A stretch of 64,000 nt of DNA from assembly GCA_016708435.1 (NCBI GenBank), contig JADJFV010000034.1, positions 124,001-188,000 on the forward strand. The letters run 5' to 3'. Below, in pieces: positions 47,049 to 55,700 of the stretch. Numbering within the stretch: the first letter of the stretch is position 1; the number at the start of each line of letters is the position of its first letter. The notes beneath the pieces are model-generated. The model did not search any database and was not told where the DNA came from. It saw only the letters and a program-made list of their open reading frames with translations. The position numbers and the translations under genes are program-made. Source of the stretch: Leptospiraceae bacterium. GTDB lineage: Bacteria; Spirochaetota; Leptospiria; Leptospirales; Leptospiraceae.

Positions 47049-48293
47049 GGTATATATGGGCTTTGAAGTAGTTACCTTCGGGAAAGGTTGTTATGATAGG
47101 GTGATCAATTTCATTTTGTAATCGGATAGGATTTTTTACTTTTCTACCGGATTCTGTAATCGCTTCTTTGCAGATCTTTTCGAAGTCATTTGGGTGAATT
47201 CGATTGGAACAGGAACATAGAATTAGCGTTCCTTTTTCTTGTAGATGCTGCATTGACTCTGCAATGAGTCTTTTGTAAATCTGCCTTGCGGTTACTTTGT
47301 CTTTGTCGCTAGCTGTCAGACTGGGTGGATCGATGATGATTACATCAAATTTTAATTTAGTTTTTTCTAATATCGATTTTAGTTGTTTAAATATATCTGC
47401 TTTGAAGATTAAATGCTTTCCAATTTTAAAATCATTGGCATTCTTCTCAGCTGAGTCTTTCACATCTATTTCAGGCTCAGGCAAATTTAAATTGGATATA
47501 TGAACTGCGATTGCTTTTCGACTATCTTCTATGGAAACAATTGAATTGGCGCCTGCCTTTTCGAGGCAAATAGAAAGTAGCCCGTTAGATGAAAAAAGAT
47601 TCAGGACTTTTTGTTCAAGAAAAGAGCCTTATCTTTTATTATATAGTCTCTCAAATTTCGTATGTCATTGTACATTCCCGACTTTTGTCCAAATGGATCA
47701 ATGAAATATTGTATATTTCGATATAGAATCTCGACTCTTTCTGGCTTTGTTCCTCTCAGGAGTCTATAACCGGAATCTTTTGATTCAAAGCCCTTTCTAT
47801 TTGGACTTGCAAGAATCATAATTCTGGGTTTTAGTTTTACCTGTGCTTGTATTAGAAGTTTCGAATATACGAATCTACTAATATATCTGGCAAACGAAGC
47901 AAGCGATGTAGAATAAAACATGACTACAAGACATTCCCCATGTCCATCAATCGTCACTCCGGGCAAATTGTCATTTTCCCCGTGAACCCAACGTAAACTA
48001 TTTGTATATTCAAGTAGCGGGAGTCTTTTTTCTATCCGCTTCATAATCTTTTGTCTAAGTATTTCGAGAGTAAAATTCTCTCCAAAGTAAAATATCCGAA
48101 CTGCAATGAGTCCTGTCTTTGCGTAAATCCCGACTCCTAGCTCCTTGTTTCCAACTCCCAGGAGTAACACCCAATCTCCATCTTGTAGATTTTTCTCGTA
48201 ACGGGAAAATTTATTTCGAAATATCCAGGGGTGTCCACTTAGAACTAGCATCGCAGTGGCATTTGTGAGGTTAATAGGGATTAATTTTTTCAA
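47029..48293 (-). pseudogene. RlmI-like rRNA methyltransferase, one-base frameshift
   Basis: Two frames together give one class I SAM-dependent methyltransferase. The first (to 47601) has a PUA-like start (SGHPWIFRNKFSRY) and HGENDNLPGVTIDGHG and FGQKSGMYNDIR, then runs off at LNKKS. The second continues KVLNLFSSNGLLSICLEKAG, the SAM loop, then VIIIDPPSLT with the catalytic-site motif and SCSNRIHP. Adding one base to the AAAA run at 47620-47623 joins them (FLEQKVLNLF). RlmI methylates a 23S rRNA cytosine; the exact target is inferred. The frame opens at 48368 inside a GC-rich repeat; TTG 48293 is the likelier start. Frameshift may be real or a sequencing slip. Confidence 0.78.
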
Positions 48294-48348
48294 TGATTGA
48301 TTTGTTTGATTTAAACTTAAAACACCGCGAAAGCGATGGTAGTGGGGA

Positions 48349-48448
48349 GTCGCCGGTCCTAAAGACACGGCGACCGATTAGCCACGGACAGCGCGGTCAG
48401 CATTTTTATGCGGTTAATACTGATTCATTACTACGCGCCAAATGCTGA
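48349..48448. repeat. GC-rich hairpin patch after citrate synthase
   Basis: GTCGCCG/CGGCGAC (48349/48368) forms a 7-bp stem, and TCAGCATTT/AAATGCTGA (48397/48440) a 9-bp one. The patch is richer in GC than its flanks. It lies past the citrate synthase stop and may contain its terminator, though no U-tract is seen. Confidence 0.4.
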
Positions 48449-48455
48449 TTCGCCC

Positions 48456-49745
48456 CTAAGCTTTTTTCTTAGCGTCTTCGTAAGAAGTTTCTGTTGGACC
48501 TGTGTAGATTTGGCGTGGGCGTCCGATTTTCATATCTGGAGCTTCGATCATTTCTTTCCACTGTGCGACCCAACCAGGTAAACGTCCCATAGCAAACATT
48601 ACAGTAAACATGTTCACAGGAATTCCGAGAGCTCGGTAAATAATTCCACTGTAAAAGTCAACGTTCGGGTAAAGTTTTCTCTCTACGAAATACGGATCAT
48701 TGAGGGCAGCTTCTTCCAATTCTTTTGCAATGTCTAGAAGTGGATCTTTGATTCCCATTTTTAACAGAACATTATCACATGCTTTTTTGATAATCTTTGC
48801 TCTCGGGTCAAAGTTCTTGTAAACTCTATGTCCAAATCCGCTGAGTCGGAAAGTTGAATTTTTATCTTTTGCTTTTGTTACAACTTCTTTTACAGACATT
48901 CCACTTTGCTTGATTTCAGTTAGCATCTCAAGCACTTCTTGATTTGCCCCACCATGTCTTGGTCCCCATAGAGCGCAGATACCGGAAGAAATTGCTGCAT
49001 AGATATTTGCCAAGCTAGAGCCAACAAGGCGAACTGTCGATGTCGAACAATTTTGTTCATGGTCAGCGTGAAGAATTAAAAGTAAATTGAGAGCCTTTAC
49101 AATTTCAGGGTCGATTGAATAATCTTCTGCTGGAACAGAGAACATCATGTTCAAAAAGTTTCCACAATAGTCTAGGGAGTTTTTTGGATGAACTGCTGGC
49201 TGACCGATAGATTTTTTGTAAGAGAAAGCTGCGATCGTTGGAAATTTTGCTAGTAGTCTGCGAATAGAAATTTCTCTGTGTTGTGGATTTTCAGGATCAT
49301 AGGAATCCTGGTAATACGTAGATAGAGATGCAATCATACAAGACATGATCGCCATTGGATGTGCGTCTTTCGGAAATCCACTGAACAATCGTTTTAAATC
49401 TTCGTGTATCAGCGTATGTTTTGTGAGAGATTGATTCCAAACTTGGAGTTCATTGTGGCTTGGTAATTTCCCATAGATTAATAAATGAGCTACCTCTGTA
49501 AATGTAGATTTTTCAGCGAGTTGCTCAATTGGAATTCCTCTATAGCGCAATATTCCGAGTTCCCCATCCAAAAAAGTAATCGCGCTTGTGCATGCTCCCG
49601 TATTCAGGTAACCACTGTCTATGGTAACATACCCACTTTGTCCTCTTAGTTTTGTTATATCAATTGCTTTTTCTTTTTCTGACCCTTCAATTACGGGTAA
49701 TTCGTATTCTTTGTCGCCAATCTTGAGAATTGCCTTTTCTGCCAT
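48456..49745 (-). CDS. gltA: citrate synthase
   Basis: Condenses acetyl-CoA with oxaloacetate at the start of the TCA cycle. The 429 residues match the hexameric bacterial type, with an N-terminal beta-strand domain (LKIGDKEYELPVIEG). Catalytic residues are visible: His in ILHADHEQNCST, His in GFGHRVYKNFDPR, and Asp in PNVDFYSGIIYRALG. An AAGGACGAAGAC lies before the ATG. It stands alone, followed by the hairpin-rich patch. Allosteric NADH control is usual for this type but cannot be judged here. Confidence 0.96.
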   Translation of the reverse strand: MAEKAILKIGDKEYELPVIEGSEKEKAIDITKLRGQSGYVTIDSGYLNTGACTSAITFLDGELGILRYRGIPIEQLAEKSTFTEVAHLLIYGKLPSHNELQVWNQSLTKHTLIHEDLKRLFSGFPKDAHPMAIMSCMIASLSTYYQDSYDPENPQHREISIRRLLAKFPTIAAFSYKKSIGQPAVHPKNSLDYCGNFLNMMFSVPAEDYSIDPEIVKALNLLLILHADHEQNCSTSTVRLVGSSLANIYAAISSGICALWGPRHGGANQEVLEMLTEIKQSGMSVKEVVTKAKDKNSTFRLSGFGHRVYKNFDPRAKIIKKACDNVLLKMGIKDPLLDIAKELEEAALNDPYFVERKLYPNVDFYSGIIYRALGIPVNMFTVMFAMGRLPGWVAQWKEMIEAPDMKIGRPRQIYTGPTETSYEDAKKKA

Positions 49746-49892
49746 TTTTGTCTTCGTCCTTTTTAGAAAATTTAGAATTCAAGTAGATATAAAATTCTAG
49801 TGGAAAATTAGTAAAACAAAATTTTTCAAACCTAGATATTAAGTGAATTAAATGGTTTACATTTTAGTTTTCCTTTTGCCAGAGTTATAGCC

Positions 49893-51674
49893 ATGCAATC
49901 ATCCAAGTTTTTCTTAATTTTTTTCCTTATTGCGTCCCTCCTTCTTCCTTTGCATTGCAAGAATAATAAAACTAACAATTTGCAACAATTACTAGTAGGT
50001 GCAGTTCTATTATCTAATGTCCGAGCTCCACAGGGACAATCGAATAATTGTAACACCACAAATTTTTCTTCTGATACTGCTGATGATCCACTTTTTACAT
50101 CCGAATGGCATTTGAATAATTCGGGAGAAGATTTGAATTTGGGAAGTCTCTGGTCAACGAATCGAGGAGAAGGAATTCGCGTTGCAGTCGTTGATGACGG
50201 ACTCGATATTTATCATGAAGATTTAATCGCCAATGTCATTCAAGGAGCTAGTTACAATTATGGTTCCGGTTACTATGGATTTGCCGATTCTATTTCAGAT
50301 CCTTACAGCGTCGAAGCCTCCCATGGAACTGCAGTTGGTGGTGTAATTGCTGCTCGCGATAAGAATGGATTAGGTGTCGCTGGCATTGCACCCCGTGCTT
50401 GTCTTGTAGGGTATAATGTTTTAGTCAATGCAACAGATGCAAACCAGGGCTCTGCAATGACATACAATGTCACGGACGTTGCTACTTCTAATAATAGCTG
50501 GGGCGCCACGGATGGAACTGGAAAGACTGCCGCCGCTTCTTCTATTTGGCTAGATGGGGTTAATACTGGTTTAACCACAGGAAGAGGAGGGAAAGGCACT
50601 CTCTATTTTTGGGCTGCCGGAAATGGGGCAAATGCGAATAATGCGACAACCTTTGGTGGTCTTGAAACCGACAATTCCAATCAGGATGGGCAAGCAAATT
50701 ATTACGGAGTGGTAGCTATCTGCGGTGTAATGGATAATGGAAAGAGAGTCTATTACTCTGAAAAAGGAGCCAACCTCTGGGTTTGCGGTTACTCGCAAAA
50801 AACCACTTACTCCACAACTCAGGATGGAATTTGGACAACTGATATTTCGGGGGTAAATGGTTATAATCCGCTATCGGGTGATTTTCTTGCTTCTGGCTAT
50901 TCTCAGAGTAGACAATTATCAAATCCAAATTATAGTAAAATCTTTAATGGAACATCTGGCTCGGCTCCCATGGCTACTGCTGCCTCTGCTCTTATTATCA
51001 AAGCTAATCCAAATCTTGGGTGGAGAGATGTTAAATTAATTCTTGCTGAATCGGCAAGAAAAAATGATCCCACTGACTCTGATTGGTTAACAAATTTTGG
51101 CTCTAAAATTTCAAGTCCCGGCACTAATTATAATATCAGCCATAAATATGGTTTTGGGGTAATTGATATTAGCCGTGCAGTTACTCTGGCTAAGACCTGG
51201 ACGAATGTGGGCAGCCAGCTTACCTTCGATTCAGGAACAATTACAACGAATTCTCCTTTTAGCAATAACACCACATTAGCCGCTGGCGCCTCTAGCTCAC
51301 TAACGGTTACTTCTAGTAATACTCCAATCACTAAAATTGAATTTGTTGAACTGACTCTTACTACGGCAAGTGCAGACGCTTCCGATTTAGAAGTTGTGCT
51401 TACTTCTCCTTCTGGAAGTTCAAGCACTCTTGCCGAAGCTCATGTCTGTTCCTCCGGCGCAAATACTATGCCATCATCAACCACCCAACTAGGTTCATGT
51501 GGAAATTATTCTGGTTGGGTATTCGGATCAGCCAGGCATCTTGGAGAAAGTCCTGTAGGACAATGGACATTACGCGTTGCCGACAGAAGAATTGGAACAG
51601 GAGATTCTACCGGTCGTAGTAATGGTGGAATCTTCTACAGTTGGAGAATTAAATTTTACGGAAGAGCAAATTGA
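49893..51674 (+). CDS. kexin/subtilisin-like lipoprotein protease (S8) with P domain, no propeptide
   Basis: Protein of 593 residues. A signal peptide ends in a lipobox (LPLHC, Cys22), so it is probably membrane-anchored outside the cytoplasm. After only about 60 residues comes the S8 domain: catalytic Asp in VAVVDDGLDIYHEDL, His in ASHGTAVGGV, the oxyanion Asn in FWAAGNGAN and Ser in NGTSGSAPMATA. The C-terminal 150 residues form a P (proprotein convertase) domain ending GGIFYSWRIKFYG. An internal propeptide of about 80 residues, usual before this fold, is missing. The gene at 51874 encodes a secreted propeptide-like protein, and the two are probably one unit. Substrates unknown. Confidence 0.88.
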   Translation: MQSSKFFLIFFLIASLLLPLHCKNNKTNNLQQLLVGAVLLSNVRAPQGQSNNCNTTNFSSDTADDPLFTSEWHLNNSGEDLNLGSLWSTNRGEGIRVAVVDDGLDIYHEDLIANVIQGASYNYGSGYYGFADSISDPYSVEASHGTAVGGVIAARDKNGLGVAGIAPRACLVGYNVLVNATDANQGSAMTYNVTDVATSNNSWGATDGTGKTAAASSIWLDGVNTGLTTGRGGKGTLYFWAAGNGANANNATTFGGLETDNSNQDGQANYYGVVAICGVMDNGKRVYYSEKGANLWVCGYSQKTTYSTTQDGIWTTDISGVNGYNPLSGDFLASGYSQSRQLSNPNYSKIFNGTSGSAPMATAASALIIKANPNLGWRDVKLILAESARKNDPTDSDWLTNFGSKISSPGTNYNISHKYGFGVIDISRAVTLAKTWTNVGSQLTFDSGTITTNSPFSNNTTLAAGASSSLTVTSSNTPITKIEFVELTLTTASADASDLEVVLTSPSGSSSTLAEAHVCSSGANTMPSSTTQLGSCGNYSGWVFGSARHLGESPVGQWTLRVADRRIGTGDSTGRSNGGIFYSWRIKFYGRAN

Positions 51675-51773
51675 TAACTCACCATGTAAGAAAATAAAAG
51701 TATGGATTTATTTTAGGAAATCAAGAATATTAGAAAAATCAAATAAATCAATAAAAAATCTAGCCCGCGGCAG

Positions 51774-51845
51774 CGAACCCACCGTTAGGTGTAAACCCCA
51801 ACATCAGCGCTGGGAACGCTGGTCGCTCACCTAGCGAAAGGTGAG
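51774..51845. repeat. GC-rich hairpin repeat between protease and propeptide genes
   Basis: CGAACCCACCGTTAG (51774-51788) is the reverse complement, with one base extra, of a motif at 38822-38835. Two hairpins follow: CAGCG/CGCTG (51805/51817) and CTCACCT/AGGTGAG (51826/51839, 6-nt loop). The patch is GC-rich within AT-rich flanks and lies before the ribosome site of the 51874 gene, so it could tune expression of that gene. Confidence 0.5.
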
Positions 51846-51873
51846 TTATTAAATTTCTTTTGGAGGAAAATAA

Positions 51874-52425
51874 ATGTTTCAGAATATAATTCAGTTTTTT
51901 ATGTATAGAATTCTCTTTTGTTTTATTATGTTTGGTATATCTGCGTTATCCGCACAGACAAATCGGTTTATATGGCAAGAGGGAGAGAGGCAACACACCG
52001 TTTACCTGAATTCTAATTTTGTGGCAGAAATTCAATCACAGGGTAATCAATCGCAAGAAAAAAAAGCTAGAATTCTTTCTGTCACCGATGCAAAACTAAA
52101 ATCATCTCTCTTAAAAGGCTCTCTTCCCAATACGCATAAAGGAACTTATTCAGAAGTATTCGAAGAGGGCGAAGGCGGAAGGAAAATGACCTTGCCCGGC
52201 GATATTTTTATTGAGTTTGACTCTGATTGGAATGAGGATAAGGTCAAAGACTGGGCTCTCAGAGAAAAGTTGACCATTGTTCAAAAACTGAATTCCACAA
52301 AGAATTTGTATCGAATTCAGTCTGCTACAGGTGTTGAAAGCCTTCTTTTGGCTAACAGTCTTTTGTCGCAATCAGGAATTAAAGCTGCATTTCCAAACTG
52401 GTGGAGAGAGTCTGTGAGAAGATAA
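51874..52425 (+). CDS. secreted subtilase propeptide-like protein (putative trans-acting chaperone/inhibitor)
   Basis: Protein of 183 residues with a signal peptide (about 1-27, cut after ALSA). Its C-terminal 80 residues resemble the propeptide of S8 proteases: GDIFIEFDSDWNEDKVKDWA (about 109-128), a middle LNSTKNLYRI, then LLLANSLLSQSGIKAAFPNWW (about 156-176), the last matching the usual end of a propeptide with xxANxLxxxxGVxxAxPN. An excellent GGAGG lies 7 nt before the ATG. The protease 200 nt upstream lacks just this part. I infer that this protein folds or inhibits the protease in trans, like the free I9-type inhibitors. It could instead inhibit another protease. Confidence 0.6.
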   Translation: MFQNIIQFFMYRILFCFIMFGISALSAQTNRFIWQEGERQHTVYLNSNFVAEIQSQGNQSQEKKARILSVTDAKLKSSLLKGSLPNTHKGTYSEVFEEGEGGRKMTLPGDIFIEFDSDWNEDKVKDWALREKLTIVQKLNSTKNLYRIQSATGVESLLLANSLLSQSGIKAAFPNWWRESVRR

Positions 52426-52455
52426 TTTTAATTAGCCCTAAAGAAAAGGGAAGGA

Positions 52456-53292
52456 TTATTCTTCCACTTTCATTCCCAATTTCTTTTTGAGTTCTATGTT
52501 TTCTTGAATCAGTTCTTTTATTTCTTTGTCTGTATACTCGAAAATTCGATTCTGTGCTTTTATAATTTTATCCATATGCATTTCTTCAATGCGAGAAAAC
52601 TGCAAAGCTTTCTCCGTTGCTTCTTGAATTTCAATCGCTTCTCTCAATTCTTTCTCGCGAAGTGTATCCAATTTTTCGTTTGCCTTAAGTGTTTCAACAA
52701 GCTCTAGCATTTCTGCATTTCTCATTTCATTTACTTTTTCCATTGCCTGGTTTACTTCTTGGTTGGATAATTTAATCTTAGCCTCATACTCGAGCATTTT
52801 TTCAAATGCTTTGATTATATCCTGTGAGTTCTTATACTCTGTGTGTGCAAGTTCAAACAACCCTTCGAAAAATCCAATATTTGCAAGACAGCCCGCTCCA
52901 ATTTCTATTGCCGATGCTTTGTAAAACTCAGCCTGAATTGTTCTATCAATAATGAGTCTGACTTCTTTTTTACGAATTGGGCTTTCTAATATTTCATAGT
53001 TGCCTTTAATAGACTGATTGACCTTTAGATTTTCCTTTCCTGAGGGAGCTATAAGTAACAAAGTAATTTCTGGTTTGTTACCAAAAAGTTTTAGAAAGTT
53101 ATATTCAATCGATGACCATTCGGAATTATCTACGCTCACGAACAAAATATTTATCTCTTCTGGATTTAATTCTATACTTGCATAGTCTTTCAGAGCGACA
53201 TTGTTGATTAGTATTGCAAGTTTAGGATGTTTCCATAAATCGAGAGGGAATTCTTGTCCATTTGAGAGATTCCAGATAATTGATTTTTTCAT
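52456..53292 (-). CDS. receiver-like and coiled-coil protein, function unknown
   Basis: Protein of 278 residues. The N-terminal 110 have the alternating strand/helix look of a degenerate receiver domain (ILFVSVDNSEW, then LLLIAPSGKE and ILESPIRKKEVRLII), but no clear phospho-site is present. From about 160 to the end it is a long coiled coil, rich in Glu and Lys. It may be a scaffold or regulator. No family is recognised. It converges on the propeptide-like gene with a 30-nt gap and stands alone on this strand. Confidence 0.55.
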   Translation of the reverse strand: MKKSIIWNLSNGQEFPLDLWKHPKLAILINNVALKDYASIELNPEEINILFVSVDNSEWSSIEYNFLKLFGNKPEITLLLIAPSGKENLKVNQSIKGNYEILESPIRKKEVRLIIDRTIQAEFYKASAIEIGAGCLANIGFFEGLFELAHTEYKNSQDIIKAFEKMLEYEAKIKLSNQEVNQAMEKVNEMRNAEMLELVETLKANEKLDTLREKELREAIEIQEATEKALQFSRIEEMHMDKIIKAQNRIFEYTDKEIKELIQENIELKKKLGMKVEE

Positions 53293-53484
53293 ACAGTCAC
53301 CTTTTTCTATTTTGATTTCATAATTACACGAGTTTGATTTTTTAAAAGCACAATTTATTTACTATTCCAATCAATTTCTGATTTACGAAACAGATTCCTT
53401 TAAAAATCTAATTTACCATATTCATACACCTTAGTTTATTACTATATACTAACAATTTTACTTCTTACAATTTCTAATGTATTC

Positions 53485-53775
53485 ATGACTTTCGCTTGGT
53501 ATGGTCACTTAAAGTTTAAGGAAATAGAATTATGGAAAGTAGTTCTTGCAAGTTGGAGCATTGCATTTTTAGAATACTGCTTTATGGTTCCCGCGAATCG
53601 CCTGGGTCATGGTCAATTCAATGCAACGGAGTTGAAAACAATTCAAGAAGCAATTACTCTCGTAGTGTTTAGTTTATTCAGTATTTTTTATTTGAAGGAA
53701 GAGTTTAAATGGAATTATGCGGTGGGATTTTTGATGATCGTTTCGGCGGTCTTTGTTATCTTTCGAAAGTGGTAA
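53485..53775 (+). CDS. DUF486 small membrane protein, start codon unclear
   Basis: Drug/metabolite-transporter-like small membrane protein with MTFAWYGHLKF, the hallmark of DUF486, and three further hydrophobic segments. From ATG 53485 it has 96 residues. Full members have about 110 and begin with a membrane helix of the type M-x-TILLL-x-ISN-x-F. That segment is present in frame just upstream (ILTILLLTISNVF from ATA 53446), but no ATG, GTG or TTG precedes it. Either a non-standard ATA start is used or the start has mutated. Function of the family is unknown. Confidence 0.7.
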   Translation: MTFAWYGHLKFKEIELWKVVLASWSIAFLEYCFMVPANRLGHGQFNATELKTIQEAITLVVFSLFSIFYLKEEFKWNYAVGFLMIVSAVFVIFRKW

Positions 53776-53787
53776 AGGAGTTTTAAT

Positions 53788-55179
53788 ATGATTGAAGTTT
53801 TCTCTTATAATCTATTTTCAATTCGGTCTCTGTTTGGTGACTTTCGCTTAACAGAAAAAGAAAAAATATCCTCTATTAGCACAACTTCTACGGAAGTCAA
53901 AAAAGGAACTCTATTCATACCTCTCCGTGGAAATAGAGACGGTCATGAGTTTATACCCGATGCACTCTCGCGTGGCGCTATTGCATTTCTTTGCGAGAAA
54001 GACCATCCCATTTTAAAAGAACTCAACTTTGAAGAAATCCAAAAAGCGATCATTGTGGATAATACTCTTTATGCTCTTGGAAAAATCGCAGCCTTTCATC
54101 GCAATCGATTCAATCCTCTTGTGATTGGTATCACTGGTTCTAGTGGCAAGACAACTACAAAAGAACTCATGGGTCTAGTCGCCCTGCAGATTGGTAAAAA
54201 CCAAGTAGTGATAACAGAAAAAAATTATAACAATGAAATCGGAGTTCCTTTTACTCTATTTCGAATCAATGAAAAAACGAAGATTGTTGTATGCGAAATG
54301 GGAATGAATCATAGTAGGGAAATAGCACGATTAACCGCTATCGCTCGTCCCGGTATTGCACTTGTCACAAACGTAGGTCCCTGCCATATCGAAAACCTAG
54401 GCTCGTTGGAAGGCATAGCTCACGCCAAGGCAGAAATTATCGAAGGAATGCCAGAGCGGAGTATATTATTTATCCCCGAGACTGTTTTACATCGAAAAAT
54501 ATTTCAAGAGAAAGCAAAACAGCAAAAAGTAATTCTTAAAAATTTTTCAGTTAAAAAAAGTCATGATATGAAAATAGAACAAGTCTTACCGGAAGGTTTT
54601 GAGTTAAATCTATTTGGTAGTAAATTGAATTGGAATATTCCCGGAGAAAAAATTCTAGAGAATCTTTCGGGAGTAATTTCTGTTGCAAAAGAATTAAATT
54701 TTAATCCAGATGAAATTAGAAAGGGTCTTTCTACTTATAAAGCCAAAGACAAAAGATTTGTAATTGAAAAAAAGCATTACCGACTAATCAATGATACCTA
54801 CAATGCAAATCCAGATTCAATGGAATCCTCACTCACATCTCTCAGGCAAGTTGCCTTGGCTAATCCATATTATGCGATTTTAGGAGACATGAAAGAGCTT
54901 GGAAAATTTTCAAAACTTTATCATTTGCAATTAGGTTTGTTTTGTAAAGACTTAGGTCTTTCTGGATTAATTACATTTGGAAAAGATGCACAGTGGATTG
55001 CAAAAGAATATTATAAAAACAAAAAGAAAGAAAAAATCCTTCATTTTATTGACTCAAATGAATCGATTGAAGCTTTGATTGCTTATGTAAAATCGGAAAT
55101 TCCAAAAGGAAGTTTTATTCTAGTGAAAGGTTCAAGGTCTATGAAAATGGAAAGAATAGTAGAAGGTTTATCATTTTGA
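53788..55179 (+). CDS. murF: UDP-N-acetylmuramoyl-tripeptide--D-alanyl-D-alanine ligase
   Basis: Cytoplasmic ligase that adds D-Ala-D-Ala to the UDP-MurNAc-tripeptide in peptidoglycan synthesis. The 463 residues show the Mur order: an N-terminal UDP-binding domain (STEVKKGTLFIPLRG), the ATP loop GITGSSGKTTTKEL, ITEKNYNNEIGVPFTLF, and INDTYNANPDSM of the central domain, then the C-terminal domain. An AAGGAG lies 7 nt before the ATG. Its stop overlaps the start of purE by four bases, so murF, purE and purK are probably one transcript. Confidence 0.93.
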   Translation: MIEVFSYNLFSIRSLFGDFRLTEKEKISSISTTSTEVKKGTLFIPLRGNRDGHEFIPDALSRGAIAFLCEKDHPILKELNFEEIQKAIIVDNTLYALGKIAAFHRNRFNPLVIGITGSSGKTTTKELMGLVALQIGKNQVVITEKNYNNEIGVPFTLFRINEKTKIVVCEMGMNHSREIARLTAIARPGIALVTNVGPCHIENLGSLEGIAHAKAEIIEGMPERSILFIPETVLHRKIFQEKAKQQKVILKNFSVKKSHDMKIEQVLPEGFELNLFGSKLNWNIPGEKILENLSGVISVAKELNFNPDEIRKGLSTYKAKDKRFVIEKKHYRLINDTYNANPDSMESSLTSLRQVALANPYYAILGDMKELGKFSKLYHLQLGLFCKDLGLSGLITFGKDAQWIAKEYYKNKKKEKILHFIDSNESIEALIAYVKSEIPKGSFILVKGSRSMKMERIVEGLSF

Positions 55180-55700
55180 AAATAAAAAAAGTTTCGGCAA
55201 ATAAAAAAAGCATTTCTCCAATCGTCGCAGTCATCATGGGTTCTCATTCTGATTATGAAACTATGAAAGAAGCCTGCAATATTTTAGAGAGGTTTGAAAT
55301 TCCTTACGAAAAAAAAATCGTATCCGCTCATAGATCACCCGAATTGATGTTTGAATTTGCGAAGTCTGCTTCTAAGAGAGGCTTACAAGTGATTATCGCT
55401 GGAGCGGGAGGGGCTGCGCATTTACCCGGAATGGTTGCCTCGCTTACTACACTTCCAGTGCTTGGAGTTCCCGTTCAGTCGAAATCACTCAGTGGACTAG
55501 ATAGTCTTTATTCGATTGTGCAGATGCCTGGTGGAGTTCCCGTTGGCACACTTTCTATTGGAACGGCTGGTGCGGTAAATGCTGGTTTGCTTGCAGTTCG
55601 AATTTTATCTCTGGGGAATAACAAGTTAGTGAAAGCTCTCGAGTCTTATCGAGAAGAAATAATGTTAGCCGCTCTTGCAAAGGAAAAGGATTTAAAGTGA
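55176..55700 (+). CDS. purE: 5-(carboxyamino)imidazole ribonucleotide mutase
   Basis: PurE converts N5-CAIR to CAIR in purine synthesis. The 174 residues include the class I pattern: IMGSHSDYETMKEA, VSAHRSPELMFEFA with the catalytic His, and IIAGAGGAAHLPGMVASLT. It starts at TTG, overlapping the murF stop as TTGA; a short basic leader precedes the core. It overlaps purK by four bases. Presence of purK supports the class I route. Confidence 0.95.
   Translation: MKIKKVSANKKSISPIVAVIMGSHSDYETMKEACNILERFEIPYEKKIVSAHRSPELMFEFAKSASKRGLQVIIAGAGGAAHLPGMVASLTTLPVLGVPVQSKSLSGLDSLYSIVQMPGGVPVGTLSIGTAGAVNAGLLAVRILSLGNNKLVKALESYREEIMLAALAKEKDLK

Noticed and set aside
48294..48368. N-terminal extension of the RlmI-like frame
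   Set aside because: It reads the GC-rich hairpin patch; the family fold starts after about residue 26, and TTG 48293 is a plausible start.
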